NCBI GenBank assembly: GCA_900095875.1
Contig: LT608311.1
Location: forward strand, 1,798,001 to 1,862,000
Source: Caecibacter massiliensis
GTDB lineage: Bacteria > Bacillota > Negativicutes > Veillonellales > Megasphaeraceae
Length of the DNA: 64,000 nucleotides
Direction of reading: 5' to 3'
A program made the translations under genes and the position numbers. Under the pieces are notes generated by a model, which was not told where the DNA came from, made no database searches, and saw only the letters and a program-made list of their open reading frames with translations. Positions 27,598-35,612 of this stretch are shown piece by piece; position 1 is the first letter of the stretch, and each line of letters starts with the position of its first letter.

Positions 27598-27906
27598 ATG
27601 GAATGGAAAATCATCAAGTCCCCTTCACCGGGAACGATAGATATCCTTATGCGGCGTAAGGGTTCTCCGGCTTCGCACGATATGAGCGATTTTGATGCCG
27701 TGGGACTCGTACAGGGAAGACTCATTGATATGGTCGTAGCAGCCGATATTGCAGAAAAAGCGGCCGGTGTCTTCGTCGAAGATATCCGGGGCAGCTGCCC
27801 GCAGAATCTCGTTATGATAGCCATATTTGGTGATACGGCAGCTGTAGAGGCGGCAATTTCCGATATATGCAGAGTCTTTCAGGAACATAGGCAGGTGACA
27901 TTATGA
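27598..27906 (+). CDS. Permuted BMC-H shell protein, GrpU/CutR-like with a Cys-Pro-Gln motif
   Basis: Protein of 102 residues. After an N-terminal segment (IIKSPSPGTIDILMRRKG) comes a divergent BMC domain (DAVGLVQGRLIDMVVAADIAEKA, then MIAIFGDTAAVEAAI). The loop that would face the pore reads GSCPQN with Cys67. GrpU-type shell proteins of glycyl-radical compartments hold an iron-sulphur cluster at the hexamer pore through a conserved Cys-Pro-Gln motif, and this sequence fits. No other cysteine is present. Its stop overlaps the eutN start (ATGA). Confidence 0.78.
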   Translation: MEWKIIKSPSPGTIDILMRRKGSPASHDMSDFDAVGLVQGRLIDMVVAADIAEKAAGVFVEDIRGSCPQNLVMIAIFGDTAAVEAAISDICRVFQEHRQVTL

Positions 27907-28163
27907 TAGCAGCCAGAGTGATTGACAACATTTGGTCCACGCGCAAGGCAGACTGCCTCGTCGGAATCAAATTTATGATAGTAGAAGTCATCGATGGCAA
28001 AGATGCAGGACGCCGTTTTATTGCTGCCGACCTGATCAATGCCGGTATCGGTGAAAATGTCATCGTCAGCCAGGGCAGTGCTGCCCGGCAGATGTTTCAA
28101 CCGGATACACTGCCCATTGATGCGGCAATTATTGGAATCATTGATGAAGAATGTACGTTTTAA
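27903..28163 (+). CDS. eutN: BMC vertex protein (EutN/CcmL pentamer)
   Basis: Protein of 86 residues of the EutN/CcmL/CsoS4 family (ARVIDNIWSTRKADCLVGIKFMIVEVID, AADLINAGIGENVIVSQGSAAR, DAAIIGIIDEE). Pentamers cap the twelve vertices of the shell; this is the only one in the locus, as expected. The start overlaps the previous stop. Confidence 0.95.
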   Translation: MIAARVIDNIWSTRKADCLVGIKFMIVEVIDGKDAGRRFIAADLINAGIGENVIVSQGSAARQMFQPDTLPIDAAIIGIIDEECTF

Positions 28164-28182
28164 ATTGTGGAGGTGAATCCGC

Positions 28183-29523
28183 TTGGACGTATTAAATCAA
28201 GTGCGGGAGGCCGGTGTCATCGGTGCCGGTGGTGCCGGATTTCCCACTCATGCCAAGCTGAATGCGACAGCGGAATACATATTACTGAACGGTGCTGAAT
28301 GCGAGCCCCTTCTGAGAGTGGACCAGCAATTGCTGGCGTTGTATCCCGATGCCATTATTACCGGTTTTGCCGCTGCCGGCCATCAGGTACAGGCAAAGCG
28401 GGCCATTATCGGCATCAAGGGCAAGCATAAAGAGGTCATCGAAATTTTAAAAAAGCGTATCGAAGCCCTGGGCTTTTCTCCATTTGTACAGATTCATATC
28501 CTTCCGGATGTCTATCCTGCTGGTGATGAACAAGTACTGGTCTACGAACTGACAGGCCGTATCGTACCGGAATGTTCTATTCCTCTTTCCGTTGGCTGTG
28601 TCGTCGTCAATGCCGAAACAGCTTTCAATATCGCCCGTGCCCTAGAAGGTAAAAGCGTAACAGAAACGTATGTGACGCTCCAGGGCGATATTCCCAGACC
28701 GGTGACGCTTAAAGTGCCGGTAGGGATGCCGGTCCGCGAAGTCCTCATGAAAAGCGGGATTACCAGCCTGGATGATTATGGCGTCATTGATGGCGGTCCC
28801 ATGATGGGCCGGATCATGAATTCCTACGATGGCTATGTTTCGAAAAAGAACAAGGGCTACATCATATTGAAGAAAGACCATTATCTCATCCGGAAAAAGA
28901 GCATGAACGAGCAGCAGGCACGCATTATTGGCCGTACGGCCTGCGAACAGTGCCGGATGTGTACCGATCTGTGTCCCCGCTATCTCCTGGGTCACAACAT
29001 GCAGCCCCATAAAATCATGAGAACTATGAAGTACATGCCCGATGATCTGCAAAGTGCCCTTACGGCACAGCTCTGCAGCCAGTGCAATCTGTGTGAACTC
29101 TTTTCCTGTCCGGCCCATCTCAGCCCGCGTAACATCAACAGCTGGTATAAGGACCGGATGCGCACAGCCGGCATTAAATATACACCGGCAGAAAGAGATT
29201 ATAAGCCCCGCGAAGCCCGTTCCTACCGGCTCGTTCCCAGTAAACGCCTTATTGCCCGGCTGGGCCTCAGCTCTTTTGATGGTCCGGCGCCGCTTACGGG
29301 AGTGGAATGGAATATCGATGAAATCGGTATCCTGCTCAGCCAGCACGTAGGTGCTCCGGCACAACCGGTCGTACAGGCCGGCGATGCGGTTACGGCCGGT
29401 CAGATGGTAGGAGCCATCCGTGAAGGGAGCCTCGGTGCTCCCGTCCATACGAGCATGGACGGCGTAGTCACAGAAGTTACCGATTCAGTCATTAAGATAA
29501 AGGTGGGGTCGATCCATGTATAA
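28183..29523 (+). CDS. PduS-like RnfC-family Fe-S flavoprotein
   Basis: Protein of 446 residues. The N-terminal NADH/flavin domain has GAGGAGFPTHAKL and LLNGAECEPLL; an SLBB-type domain follows; then two [4Fe-4S] motifs (CEQCRMCTDLCP near 250 and CSQCNLCELFSCP near 295) and an RnfC-like C-terminal barrel (GAPVHTSMDGVVTEV). PduS reduces cobalamin in propanediol compartments. In this B12-free pathway it more likely moves electrons across the shell, for example to reoxidise NADH inside or to feed CutD. The start is TTG 28183 behind GGAGGTGA. It overlaps the next gene by 8 bases. Confidence 0.88.
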   Translation: MDVLNQVREAGVIGAGGAGFPTHAKLNATAEYILLNGAECEPLLRVDQQLLALYPDAIITGFAAAGHQVQAKRAIIGIKGKHKEVIEILKKRIEALGFSPFVQIHILPDVYPAGDEQVLVYELTGRIVPECSIPLSVGCVVVNAETAFNIARALEGKSVTETYVTLQGDIPRPVTLKVPVGMPVREVLMKSGITSLDDYGVIDGGPMMGRIMNSYDGYVSKKNKGYIILKKDHYLIRKKSMNEQQARIIGRTACEQCRMCTDLCPRYLLGHNMQPHKIMRTMKYMPDDLQSALTAQLCSQCNLCELFSCPAHLSPRNINSWYKDRMRTAGIKYTPAERDYKPREARSYRLVPSKRLIARLGLSSFDGPAPLTGVEWNIDEIGILLSQHVGAPAQPVVQAGDAVTAGQMVGAIREGSLGAPVHTSMDGVVTEVTDSVIKIKVGSIHV

Positions 29524-30064
29524 TGCGATAGGTATGGTAGAGTTGAGCAGCATCGCCAGGGGAATTTATACGGCCGACCGGATGATCAAGACTGCTGCTG
29601 TAGAAGCCGTCAGCTGCACTGCCGTATGTCCCGGCAAGTACATTGTCCTGATCCAGGGTGATGTAGCTGCCGTAGAAAGTTCGGTCGATGCCGGCATCCA
29701 GTCGGCAGGAGAATATATTGTCGATCATTTCATTATTCCCAATGTTCATCCCGGTATCTTCCCGGCTATTTCTTCTACAACCCTGCCGGAACAGCGGGCG
29801 GCCCTGGGAATCATCGAATCGTTCTCTCTGGCATCGATGATTCATTCTGCTGATGCGGCTCTCAAAGCGGCTGATATACAGGGCATTGAACTCCGACTTG
29901 GCAGCGGCCTCGGTGGCAAAGCGTATTTTACCTTCACCGGTGATGTAGCTGCTGTAGAAGCAGCTGCCGATGCAGGAAAAGCACTGGTGAGAGACAGCGG
30001 ACTGCTGGTAGATATCGAGGTCATCCCGTCTCCGGCAGAACGGTTATGGGATACGTTGTTATAA
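29516..30064 (+). CDS. BMC-T tandem-domain shell protein (PduT-like)
   Basis: Protein of 182 residues with two BMC domains (NAIGMVELSSIARGIYTADRM and AALGIIESFSLASMIHSADAA) that form trimers. The first pore segment has CPGKYIVLIQGDVAAV, shared with PduT. The position of the PduT cluster-binding cysteine (SVAACISAAD in the Salmonella protein, as I recall it) is Met108 here (SLASMIHSAD), so an iron-sulphur cluster at the trimer axis is unlikely. It follows and overlaps the PduS-like gene, the same pairing as PduS-PduT. Confidence 0.9.
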   Translation: MYNAIGMVELSSIARGIYTADRMIKTAAVEAVSCTAVCPGKYIVLIQGDVAAVESSVDAGIQSAGEYIVDHFIIPNVHPGIFPAISSTTLPEQRAALGIIESFSLASMIHSADAALKAADIQGIELRLGSGLGGKAYFTFTGDVAAVEAAADAGKALVRDSGLLVDIEVIPSPAERLWDTLL

Positions 30065-30094
30065 ATTATGCAGATGGAATCAGGAGGTGATACA

Positions 30095-30727
30095 TTGAAA
30101 CCATTGATTTGTGTCAGTCACGTAAAAGAAGCGGCTGCAGCCGGGAAGCATGAACTGTATGTAGAGCCCGGAGCCATTATTACGGCAGCGGCCAGCGACT
30201 ATGCCCGTGACAAAGGGATTGCCTTTGTTGAAAAGCAGACGGCTCCTGCCGCACCGGACGTACACAAACCGGCAGCAGGCAGTGTGAAAGGTCTGGATAA
30301 AGGTCTGGTAGCGGAAATTATCCGTCAGGTGCTTTTATCCCGTGGCCAGGCTGCACAGCCGTACAGGGAAGAAAAAGATGACAGCGGCCTCAAAGTAGTA
30401 CGTGGTCATTCTGTGACCTATGAAGTCTTCGATACGGGTAATCCCGTAACAAAAGTCGGATACAGGGAAGTTATCAGTAAAACTGAATCTCATATGAGCT
30501 CAGGATTCCTGACCATCGATCACTCTTCCTTTACCTGGACACTGACGGGTTATGAAGAAACAGATATTATCCTGGAAGGAAGTCTCTCCATTACGATTAA
30601 TGGTAAGACCTATTACGCCAGCCAGGGAGATGTGCTCTTCATTCCTAAAGATGCTACCGTCGTGTGGAATGCCGAAGATCATGTAAAATTGTTTTATTCG
30701 ACCTATCCGGCAGACTGGGCAGGATGA
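30095..30727 (+). CDS. eutQ: EutQ-like cupin protein
   Basis: Protein of 210 residues. The N-terminal segment (ICVSHVKEAAAAGKHELYVEPGAIITAAASDYA) is shared with EutQ. A Pro/Ala linker leads to an amphipathic helix (GLDKGLVAEIIRQVLLSRG) like an encapsulation peptide, and then to the EutQ cupin domain (HMSSGFLTIDHSSFTWTL, EGSLSITINGKTYYASQGDVLFIPK). EutQ has been linked to acetate-kinase activity and to shell assembly; with PduL it could recover ATP from acetyl-phosphate. The TTG at 30095 is chosen because AGGAGGTGAT lies directly upstream; an ATG at 30068 is less likely. Confidence 0.88.
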   Translation: MKPLICVSHVKEAAAAGKHELYVEPGAIITAAASDYARDKGIAFVEKQTAPAAPDVHKPAAGSVKGLDKGLVAEIIRQVLLSRGQAAQPYREEKDDSGLKVVRGHSVTYEVFDTGNPVTKVGYREVISKTESHMSSGFLTIDHSSFTWTLTGYEETDIILEGSLSITINGKTYYASQGDVLFIPKDATVVWNAEDHVKLFYSTYPADWAG

Positions 30728-30754
30728 TATGAGCGTTAAAGGAGGTGGAAATCA

Positions 30755-31441
30755 ATGGATGCCTTGGGAATGATAGAGACCAGAGGACTGGTAGCCGCTA
30801 TAGAATGTGCCGATGTGATGCTCAAGGCAGCAGACGTGGTACTGAGTGGCAGGACCCTCGTTGGTGGCGGACTGGTGACGGTCTGTGTCAGCGGTGATGT
30901 AGGAGCAGTCAAAGCTTCCGTCGATGCAGGAGAAGCGGCTGTGCTTCATCTGGGTAAAGACCTTCTGATTTCACGTCACGTGATTCCCCGTCCTGATGCG
31001 GCCATAGCCGGGATCCTTCCCTCAAATGGCCCGGATAAACCAGATCCGCCAGACCCGGTTCCGTCTAAAGAAGGGCTGACGCTGGCAGAAGAACGTATCG
31101 ATGCATCCGGCGCAGAAACCGGTACTGGTGCAGCTGATACGGTGTCTCCTGAAACATGGCAGGGGACGGATACTACGCCAAAAGAAGAAGCCCCTGAGGT
31201 TTCTTTTGAGGACATAGATTTTAAAAATTTCCACAAAACTGAGGCTGACGCACTGGCCGTACAGCCCGGCGTGAATCTTGACGGGGTGTTCAGAAAGATG
31301 CCCGTCCCAGCTTTGCGGCGTCTCGTCCGGGAATATACGGATATCGGCCTGACCGGCCGTGCCGTGTCGCGGGCGAAGAAAGCTGTTTTGCTCCGCCTGC
31401 TTGCAGATTACTATAACGGAAGCAGGAAGCAGCTGGTTTAA
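30755..31441 (+). CDS. BMC-H shell protein with long C-terminal extension
   Basis: Protein of 228 residues. Residues 1-92 are a standard BMC-H domain (ALGMIETRGLVAAIECADVM, pore [19 protein letters not shown]). Residues about 93-170 are a Pro/Asp/Glu/Thr-rich linker. The last 50 residues form a compact basic helical module (LDGVFRKMPVPALRRLVREY, GRAVSRAKKAVLLRLL), reminiscent of short helix-extended-helix modules such as SAP or Rho-N domains. The extension may face the lumen and bind enzymes, or face the cytosol for positioning. RBS AAAGGAGGTGG precedes the ATG. Confidence 0.9.
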   Translation: MDALGMIETRGLVAAIECADVMLKAADVVLSGRTLVGGGLVTVCVSGDVGAVKASVDAGEAAVLHLGKDLLISRHVIPRPDAAIAGILPSNGPDKPDPPDPVPSKEGLTLAEERIDASGAETGTGAADTVSPETWQGTDTTPKEEAPEVSFEDIDFKNFHKTEADALAVQPGVNLDGVFRKMPVPALRRLVREYTDIGLTGRAVSRAKKAVLLRLLADYYNGSRKQLV

Positions 31442-31467
31442 AGGAAATCTGAAAGGGGAGATACTTT

Positions 31468-32955
31468 TTGGAAACATTTGATTATGATCTGCAGACCGTG
31501 CAGGAAGCCAGAAATCTGGCACGGCAGGCGCAGAAAGCGGAAGATGTATTCTGCAAGTTTACCAATGAACAGGTAGACCGCATTTTGCAGAATATGGTCC
31601 GCGTGGCAGAAGAAAACGCGGCCAAATTAGCCCGCATGGCCGTTGAAGAAACGGGCTTTGGCAAAGTAGAAGACAAAATCGTCAAGAATCAGGTAGCATC
31701 CCGCGATGTATACAATTACATCAAGGATATGAAGACCATCGGTGTCATTCACGAAGATACGGTCAACCGGATTACGGAAATTGGTGAACCCGTCGGTGTC
31801 GTACTGGGAATTATCCCCTCTACCAACCCGACCTCTACGGTCATCTACAATGCCATGATTGCTCTAAAAGCACGGAATACCATCGTATTTTCACCCCATC
31901 CGGCAGCATTGAAATGTACGATAGAAGCGGCCCGCCTCATGGCAGAAGCGGCAGAAACAGCTGGTGCACCGCTGGGGACAATCAGCACCATTATCCATCC
32001 ATCCATGGGTGCTACTAATGAATTGATGCACAGTGAAGAAGTTAAGATGATCATTGCTACGGGCGGTTCGGCCATGGTAAAAGCAGCTTACAGCTGCGGC
32101 AAACCGGCTCTGGGCGTAGGCCCCGGCAATGGCCCGTCTTATATCGAACGGACGGCAGATGTCAAAAAGTCCGTTGAAGATATTATGCTCAGCAAGACCT
32201 TTGACTACGGCACTATCTGCGCTTCTGAACAGTCTATCGTCGTCGAAGAATGCAACCGGACACAGGTTGTGGAAGAGTTTAAACGCCAGGGCGGCTACTT
32301 CATGACGAAAGAAGAAACAGATAAAGTCTGCCAGCTTCTCTTCAAAAACGGGCACGCTATGAATGCCAAATTCGTAGGCCGTTCTCCCCAGGTCATTGCC
32401 GATGCGGCAGGAATCACAATCCCTGCCGGTACAAGGGTCCTCATCGGGGAACAGGACGGCGTAGGAAACGGCTATCCTCTTTCCTATGAAAAACTGACCA
32501 GCGTCCTCGGCTTCTATACGGTCCGTGATTGGCAGGATGCGTGCGACCTCTGTATCCGCCTTTTAAAGAATTGTGGTCTCGGCCACACCATGTCGATTCA
32601 TACGGAAGATCCGGAAATTGTCCGCCGGTTCTATGAAAAACCGGTATTCCGCATCATTGTTAACACACCGGCTACTCAGGGTGGCACGGGTATCAGCACC
32701 GGACTGGCACCGGCCTTTACACTGGGATGTGGTACCTGGGGTGGAAGCGCTACGGCTGATAACGTTACGCCGCAGCATCTGATGAATATCAAACGCGTAG
32801 CCTATGGTATCCGCGAAGTCAAGCCGTCCGTACCGTATGCGGGCCAGGCAACGAGCTGTGGAACGGCTGCCGGAGCAGCGGATTCTGGTGATGACCAGCT
32901 CATCGCTGTCGTCAATGAAGTGCTCCAGCTGCTAAAACAGAAAGGTGAGTTTTAA
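31468..32955 (+). CDS. cutF: CoA-acylating acetaldehyde dehydrogenase (CutF/PduP type)
   Basis: Protein of 495 residues that oxidises acetaldehyde with NAD+ and CoA to acetyl-CoA. Catalytic Cys251 (YGTICASEQS) and the oxyanion-hole Asn120 (PSTNPTST) are present, with the nucleotide-binding VFSPHPAALK and GPGNGPSYIERTADVKKSVEDI. The C-terminus has a Gly/Ala/Ser linker and then an amphipathic helix (DDQLIAVVNEVLQLLKQKG), a typical encapsulation peptide. The TTG at 31468 follows GAAAGGGGAG. The stop overlaps the pduL start by one base. This is the active counterpart of the residue-less homologue at 18925-20460. Confidence 0.94.
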   Translation: METFDYDLQTVQEARNLARQAQKAEDVFCKFTNEQVDRILQNMVRVAEENAAKLARMAVEETGFGKVEDKIVKNQVASRDVYNYIKDMKTIGVIHEDTVNRITEIGEPVGVVLGIIPSTNPTSTVIYNAMIALKARNTIVFSPHPAALKCTIEAARLMAEAAETAGAPLGTISTIIHPSMGATNELMHSEEVKMIIATGGSAMVKAAYSCGKPALGVGPGNGPSYIERTADVKKSVEDIMLSKTFDYGTICASEQSIVVEECNRTQVVEEFKRQGGYFMTKEETDKVCQLLFKNGHAMNAKFVGRSPQVIADAAGITIPAGTRVLIGEQDGVGNGYPLSYEKLTSVLGFYTVRDWQDACDLCIRLLKNCGLGHTMSIHTEDPEIVRRFYEKPVFRIIVNTPATQGGTGISTGLAPAFTLGCGTWGGSATADNVTPQHLMNIKRVAYGIREVKPSVPYAGQATSCGTAAGAADSGDDQLIAVVNEVLQLLKQKGEF

Positions 32956-33593
32956 TGGGGAAATATGATGCTTTAGTCGATTTGCTGGTAGAAGCCGTCA
33001 GGGACAGCCATTTGAATCTACAGCCGGATACGATTCCCGTAGGAGTATCCAACCGGCATGTCCATTTGTCCCAGGCGGATCAGGATGCTCTTTTCGGACC
33101 GGGCAGCCAGCTGACAAAGATCAAAGATATTTCGCAGCCGGGACAGTTTGCCTGCAAGGAAACGGTAACCCTGGCAGGGCCGAAGGGCGTTCTGGAAAAA
33201 GTCCGCATCCTCGGTCCCGTCCGCAAAGAATCCCAGGTGGAATTACTCCGGTCCGATTGTTTTAAATTGGGGATCAAGGTGCCGCTGCGCATGTCCGGTG
33301 AACTGGAAGGTACGCCGGGCCTGACGCTCATCGGACCAAAAGGCAGTATCTGCCTTCCCCGCGGTGTCATCATTGCCAAACGCCATATCCATATGCTTCC
33401 TGAAGACGCGCAGCGTTTTGGCGTGACGAATGGCCAGGTCGTTTCCATCAATATCGATGGCGACCGTGGCGGTACTTTCGGTAATGTTGTTATCCGAGTG
33501 ACAACAACATCGGCATTAGAATGCCATATCGACATGGAAGAAGCTAATGCTATGAATCTTAAAAATGGTTCCAGGATAACAATTATTAAATAA
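32955..33593 (+). CDS. pduL: Phosphotransacylase PduL (EutD2 type)
   Basis: Protein of 212 residues that converts acetyl-CoA and phosphate to acetyl-phosphate, recycling CoA inside the compartment. The zinc-binding histidines lie in SNRHVHLS (His35, His37) and AKRHIHML, and a CKETVTLAGPKG loop follows the first. The N-terminal 20 residues (KYDALVDLLVEAVRDSHL) form an amphipathic helix typical of PduL targeting peptides. It starts on the last base of the aldehyde dehydrogenase stop codon. Confidence 0.95.
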   Translation: MGKYDALVDLLVEAVRDSHLNLQPDTIPVGVSNRHVHLSQADQDALFGPGSQLTKIKDISQPGQFACKETVTLAGPKGVLEKVRILGPVRKESQVELLRSDCFKLGIKVPLRMSGELEGTPGLTLIGPKGSICLPRGVIIAKRHIHMLPEDAQRFGVTNGQVVSINIDGDRGGTFGNVVIRVTTTSALECHIDMEEANAMNLKNGSRITIIK

Positions 33594-33626
33594 TTCAATC
33601 TTATATATTATTAGGAGGAAAATAAC

Positions 33627-33923
33627 ATGAGTACAACAGAAGCTTTAGGTTTAATCGAAACAAAAGGTCTTGTAGGTTCTATTGAAGCAGCTGATGCAAT
33701 GGTAAAAGCGGCAAACGTTTACCTCATTGGCAAAGTTCTCGTCGGCGGCGGTCTCGTAACGGTTATGGTACGCGGCGATGTCGGCGCTGTCAAGGCTGCT
33801 ACCGATGCTGGTGCTGCTGCTGCACAGCGCGTTGGCGAACTCATTTCCGTGCACGTTATTCCACGTCCCCATACTGATGTGGAAATGATTCTCCCTCATG
33901 ACAACCTCACAGTAAAAGAATAA
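33627..33923 (+). CDS. BMC-H hexameric shell protein, probably the major shell subunit
   Basis: Protein of 98 residues, a canonical BMC-H ([20 protein letters not shown], pore [19 protein letters not shown], tail [15 protein letters not shown]), close to EutM/PduA. It has the strongest ribosome-binding site of the locus (TTAGGAGGAAAA) and many GCT/GCA/GTT codons, which suggests heavy expression. It is followed by a terminator and closes the core BMC operon. Confidence 0.95.
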   Translation: MSTTEALGLIETKGLVGSIEAADAMVKAANVYLIGKVLVGGGLVTVMVRGDVGAVKAATDAGAAAAQRVGELISVHVIPRPHTDVEMILPHDNLTVKE

Positions 33924-33934
33924 TCTATCACAGG

Positions 33935-33976
33935 GCGGGCTAAGGCTATTAGCACCTTAGCCCGCTGCATTTTATC
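33935..33976 (+). terminator. Terminator of the BMC operon
   Basis: A perfect 11-bp stem (33935-33945 with 33955-33965) with a 9-base loop is followed by a short interrupted T-run. It may allow some read-through to the transporter gene downstream. Confidence 0.8.
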
Positions 33977-34119
33977 CGGTATCATGCAAAATTCATATAA
34001 TAAATATTTGTTTATGTACGAAAGAACTTTGAAAAAACAAAAGAATTCATTCTTTTTTATTGATACATGTGAAATATATAACAATAAATATATATATCAA
34101 GTAAAGGAAGTGTGTGCGA

Positions 34120-35187
34120 ATGGACAACAGAGCCTTGGCAGTCAAATTAAAGATAGACGCAGGGTTTAAGCGGCGTGGGATTACCTTTGCAATCTTTTCT
34201 GGGATTTTTTACGGTCTCTATACGGCTTTTCTGACCTTAGGCATGTCCAAGGGAATCTGGGGTAATGACTGGTATGGCGCCAATATGTCCGGCCTGAGCG
34301 CCTTTGCCATCACCTATTGCCTGGCAGCGCTGGGATCGGCCGTCAATGATACTATGAGCGGCATCTGGTCCCTTATCAATGTATCCATTAAAGGCGAACT
34401 GGGAGACTTTTTCCGCACGTTAAAAACAAAGCCGGGCCTGGTCATGATCGTTTGTGCCCTCATCGGCGGCCCGCTGGCTTCTACAGCTTATGTAGCAGCA
34501 CTGCAGATGGGCGGTTCCATCATCGTGCCTATTTGTGCTCTCAATGCGTCTTTTGGGGCCATCATCGGCCATTTTGTATTCAAACAGGAAATCAATAAAC
34601 GGATGGTCTGCGGTATCCTGCTCTGCCTTGTCGCTGCCGGTGTCATCGGCGGTACATCCTTCTCAGACGTGGGACCGACGGCGCTGATGGCCTGCGGCAT
34701 TGCCCTGTTCTGCGCGCTGGGCTGGGGGATTGAAGGCGCCGTTGCCGGCTTTGGCACGACCCTCATCGATTATAATATCGGCATTACCATCCGTCAGTGC
34801 GTTTCCGGCCTTTCCAATATGCTCATCATGCTGCCCCTGTTGTGCATGATTGATGGCAGTGCCGGACTGGCTCCACGCCTTCTTTCCGGCGCCTGGAGCG
34901 ACTGGTCGATCATCTTCTTTGTCATTTCCGGCTTCTGTGCCATGCCAGCATATTCTTTCTGGTATAAGGGCAATTCGATGTGCGGTGCCGCACTCGGGAT
35001 GGTCTGCAATGGAGCGTATTCTTTCTGGGGGCCGTTCTTCTGCATGATCATCGTCGGTATGTTCGATGGACAGCCAGGCTGGATGCTCACACCGGTACAG
35101 TGGGCGGCTGCTATTGTCATGATCTGCGGCATTGCTCTCGTCGGAAATCTCAATCCGCTCCATGCATTCCGGAAAAAGGAGGCCTGA
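34120..35187 (+). CDS. DMT-superfamily membrane transporter associated with the choline locus
   Basis: Protein of 355 residues with about ten hydrophobic segments and an internal repeat, as in EamA/RhaT-type drug/metabolite carriers (for example GSIIVPICALNASFGAIIGHFVFKQE, the typical end of a repeat). Placement right after the BMC operon suggests choline uptake or export of trimethylamine or another product; other choline-lyase loci use small multidrug-resistance-type carriers. The substrate cannot be read from sequence. AAGGAAG lies at 34104-34110, which favours ATG 34120 over GTG 34114. The 190-base gap upstream is AT-rich and may hold its own promoter. Confidence 0.78.
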   Translation: MDNRALAVKLKIDAGFKRRGITFAIFSGIFYGLYTAFLTLGMSKGIWGNDWYGANMSGLSAFAITYCLAALGSAVNDTMSGIWSLINVSIKGELGDFFRTLKTKPGLVMIVCALIGGPLASTAYVAALQMGGSIIVPICALNASFGAIIGHFVFKQEINKRMVCGILLCLVAAGVIGGTSFSDVGPTALMACGIALFCALGWGIEGAVAGFGTTLIDYNIGITIRQCVSGLSNMLIMLPLLCMIDGSAGLAPRLLSGAWSDWSIIFFVISGFCAMPAYSFWYKGNSMCGAALGMVCNGAYSFWGPFFCMIIVGMFDGQPGWMLTPVQWAAAIVMICGIALVGNLNPLHAFRKKEA

Positions 35188-35191
35188 TCGT

Positions 35192-35458
35192 ATGAAACCG
35201 CTCTATTACGCAATCATGAAATATATGACGACCGTAGAAGAAGCATCTAATATGGATGTCATCCATGCCCTGAAAGGAGAATACGGAAGTTTTAAAATGC
35301 TTCGCCCCGATGCCGTACAGGAAGCATTGATGACGGCAAAGGCCAATGGGCTTCTCGATGAATCGCGGTTTGAACTGGATGATGCCGGTCAGTTACAGGT
35401 TTATTATAAAGTAAATGACTACGGCCGGCAGATGATCAACGCCTTTATTAGAGATTGA
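35192..35458 (+). CDS. Uncharacterised 88-residue protein next to the transporter
   Basis: Small soluble protein starting 4 bases after the transporter stop, with GGAGGCC just upstream of its ATG. The sequence (YAIMKYMTTVEEASNMDVIHALKGEYG, then LRPDAVQEALMTAKANGLLDESRFELDD, then LQVYYKVNDYGRQMINAFI) looks like three helices and a two-stranded wing, that is, a small winged-helix fold. I do not recognise a named family. Tight coupling to the transporter suggests a regulator or partner of it. Confidence 0.65.
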   Translation: MKPLYYAIMKYMTTVEEASNMDVIHALKGEYGSFKMLRPDAVQEALMTAKANGLLDESRFELDDAGQLQVYYKVNDYGRQMINAFIRD

Positions 35459-35465
35459 TATAGTT

Positions 35466-35484
35466 GTGGTATTACCACTTTTTT
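35466..35484 (+). terminator. Weak terminator after the small protein
   Basis: A short stem GTGGT/ACCAC (35466-35470, 35474-35478) with a 3-base loop is followed by six T. The stem is short, so termination is probably partial. Confidence 0.5.
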
Positions 35485-35612
35485 ACTAGTCTTTTACGAA
35501 TTGCTGATACAGTCTATGTCATAATGAGGTATTAATTGCATTATTTTCTGGCTCCAGCCCAATGCGTATCTGTTTAACCAGTACGTCTTTATCATAGAAA
35601 GGAGAATGATAT

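Noticed and set aside
18293-33923. Ethanolamine or propanediol utilisation locus
   Set aside because: EutS, EutP, EutJ, EutN, EutQ and PduS/PduL-like genes are present, but there is no EutBC lyase and no B12 diol dehydratase; the signature enzyme has choline-lyase residues.
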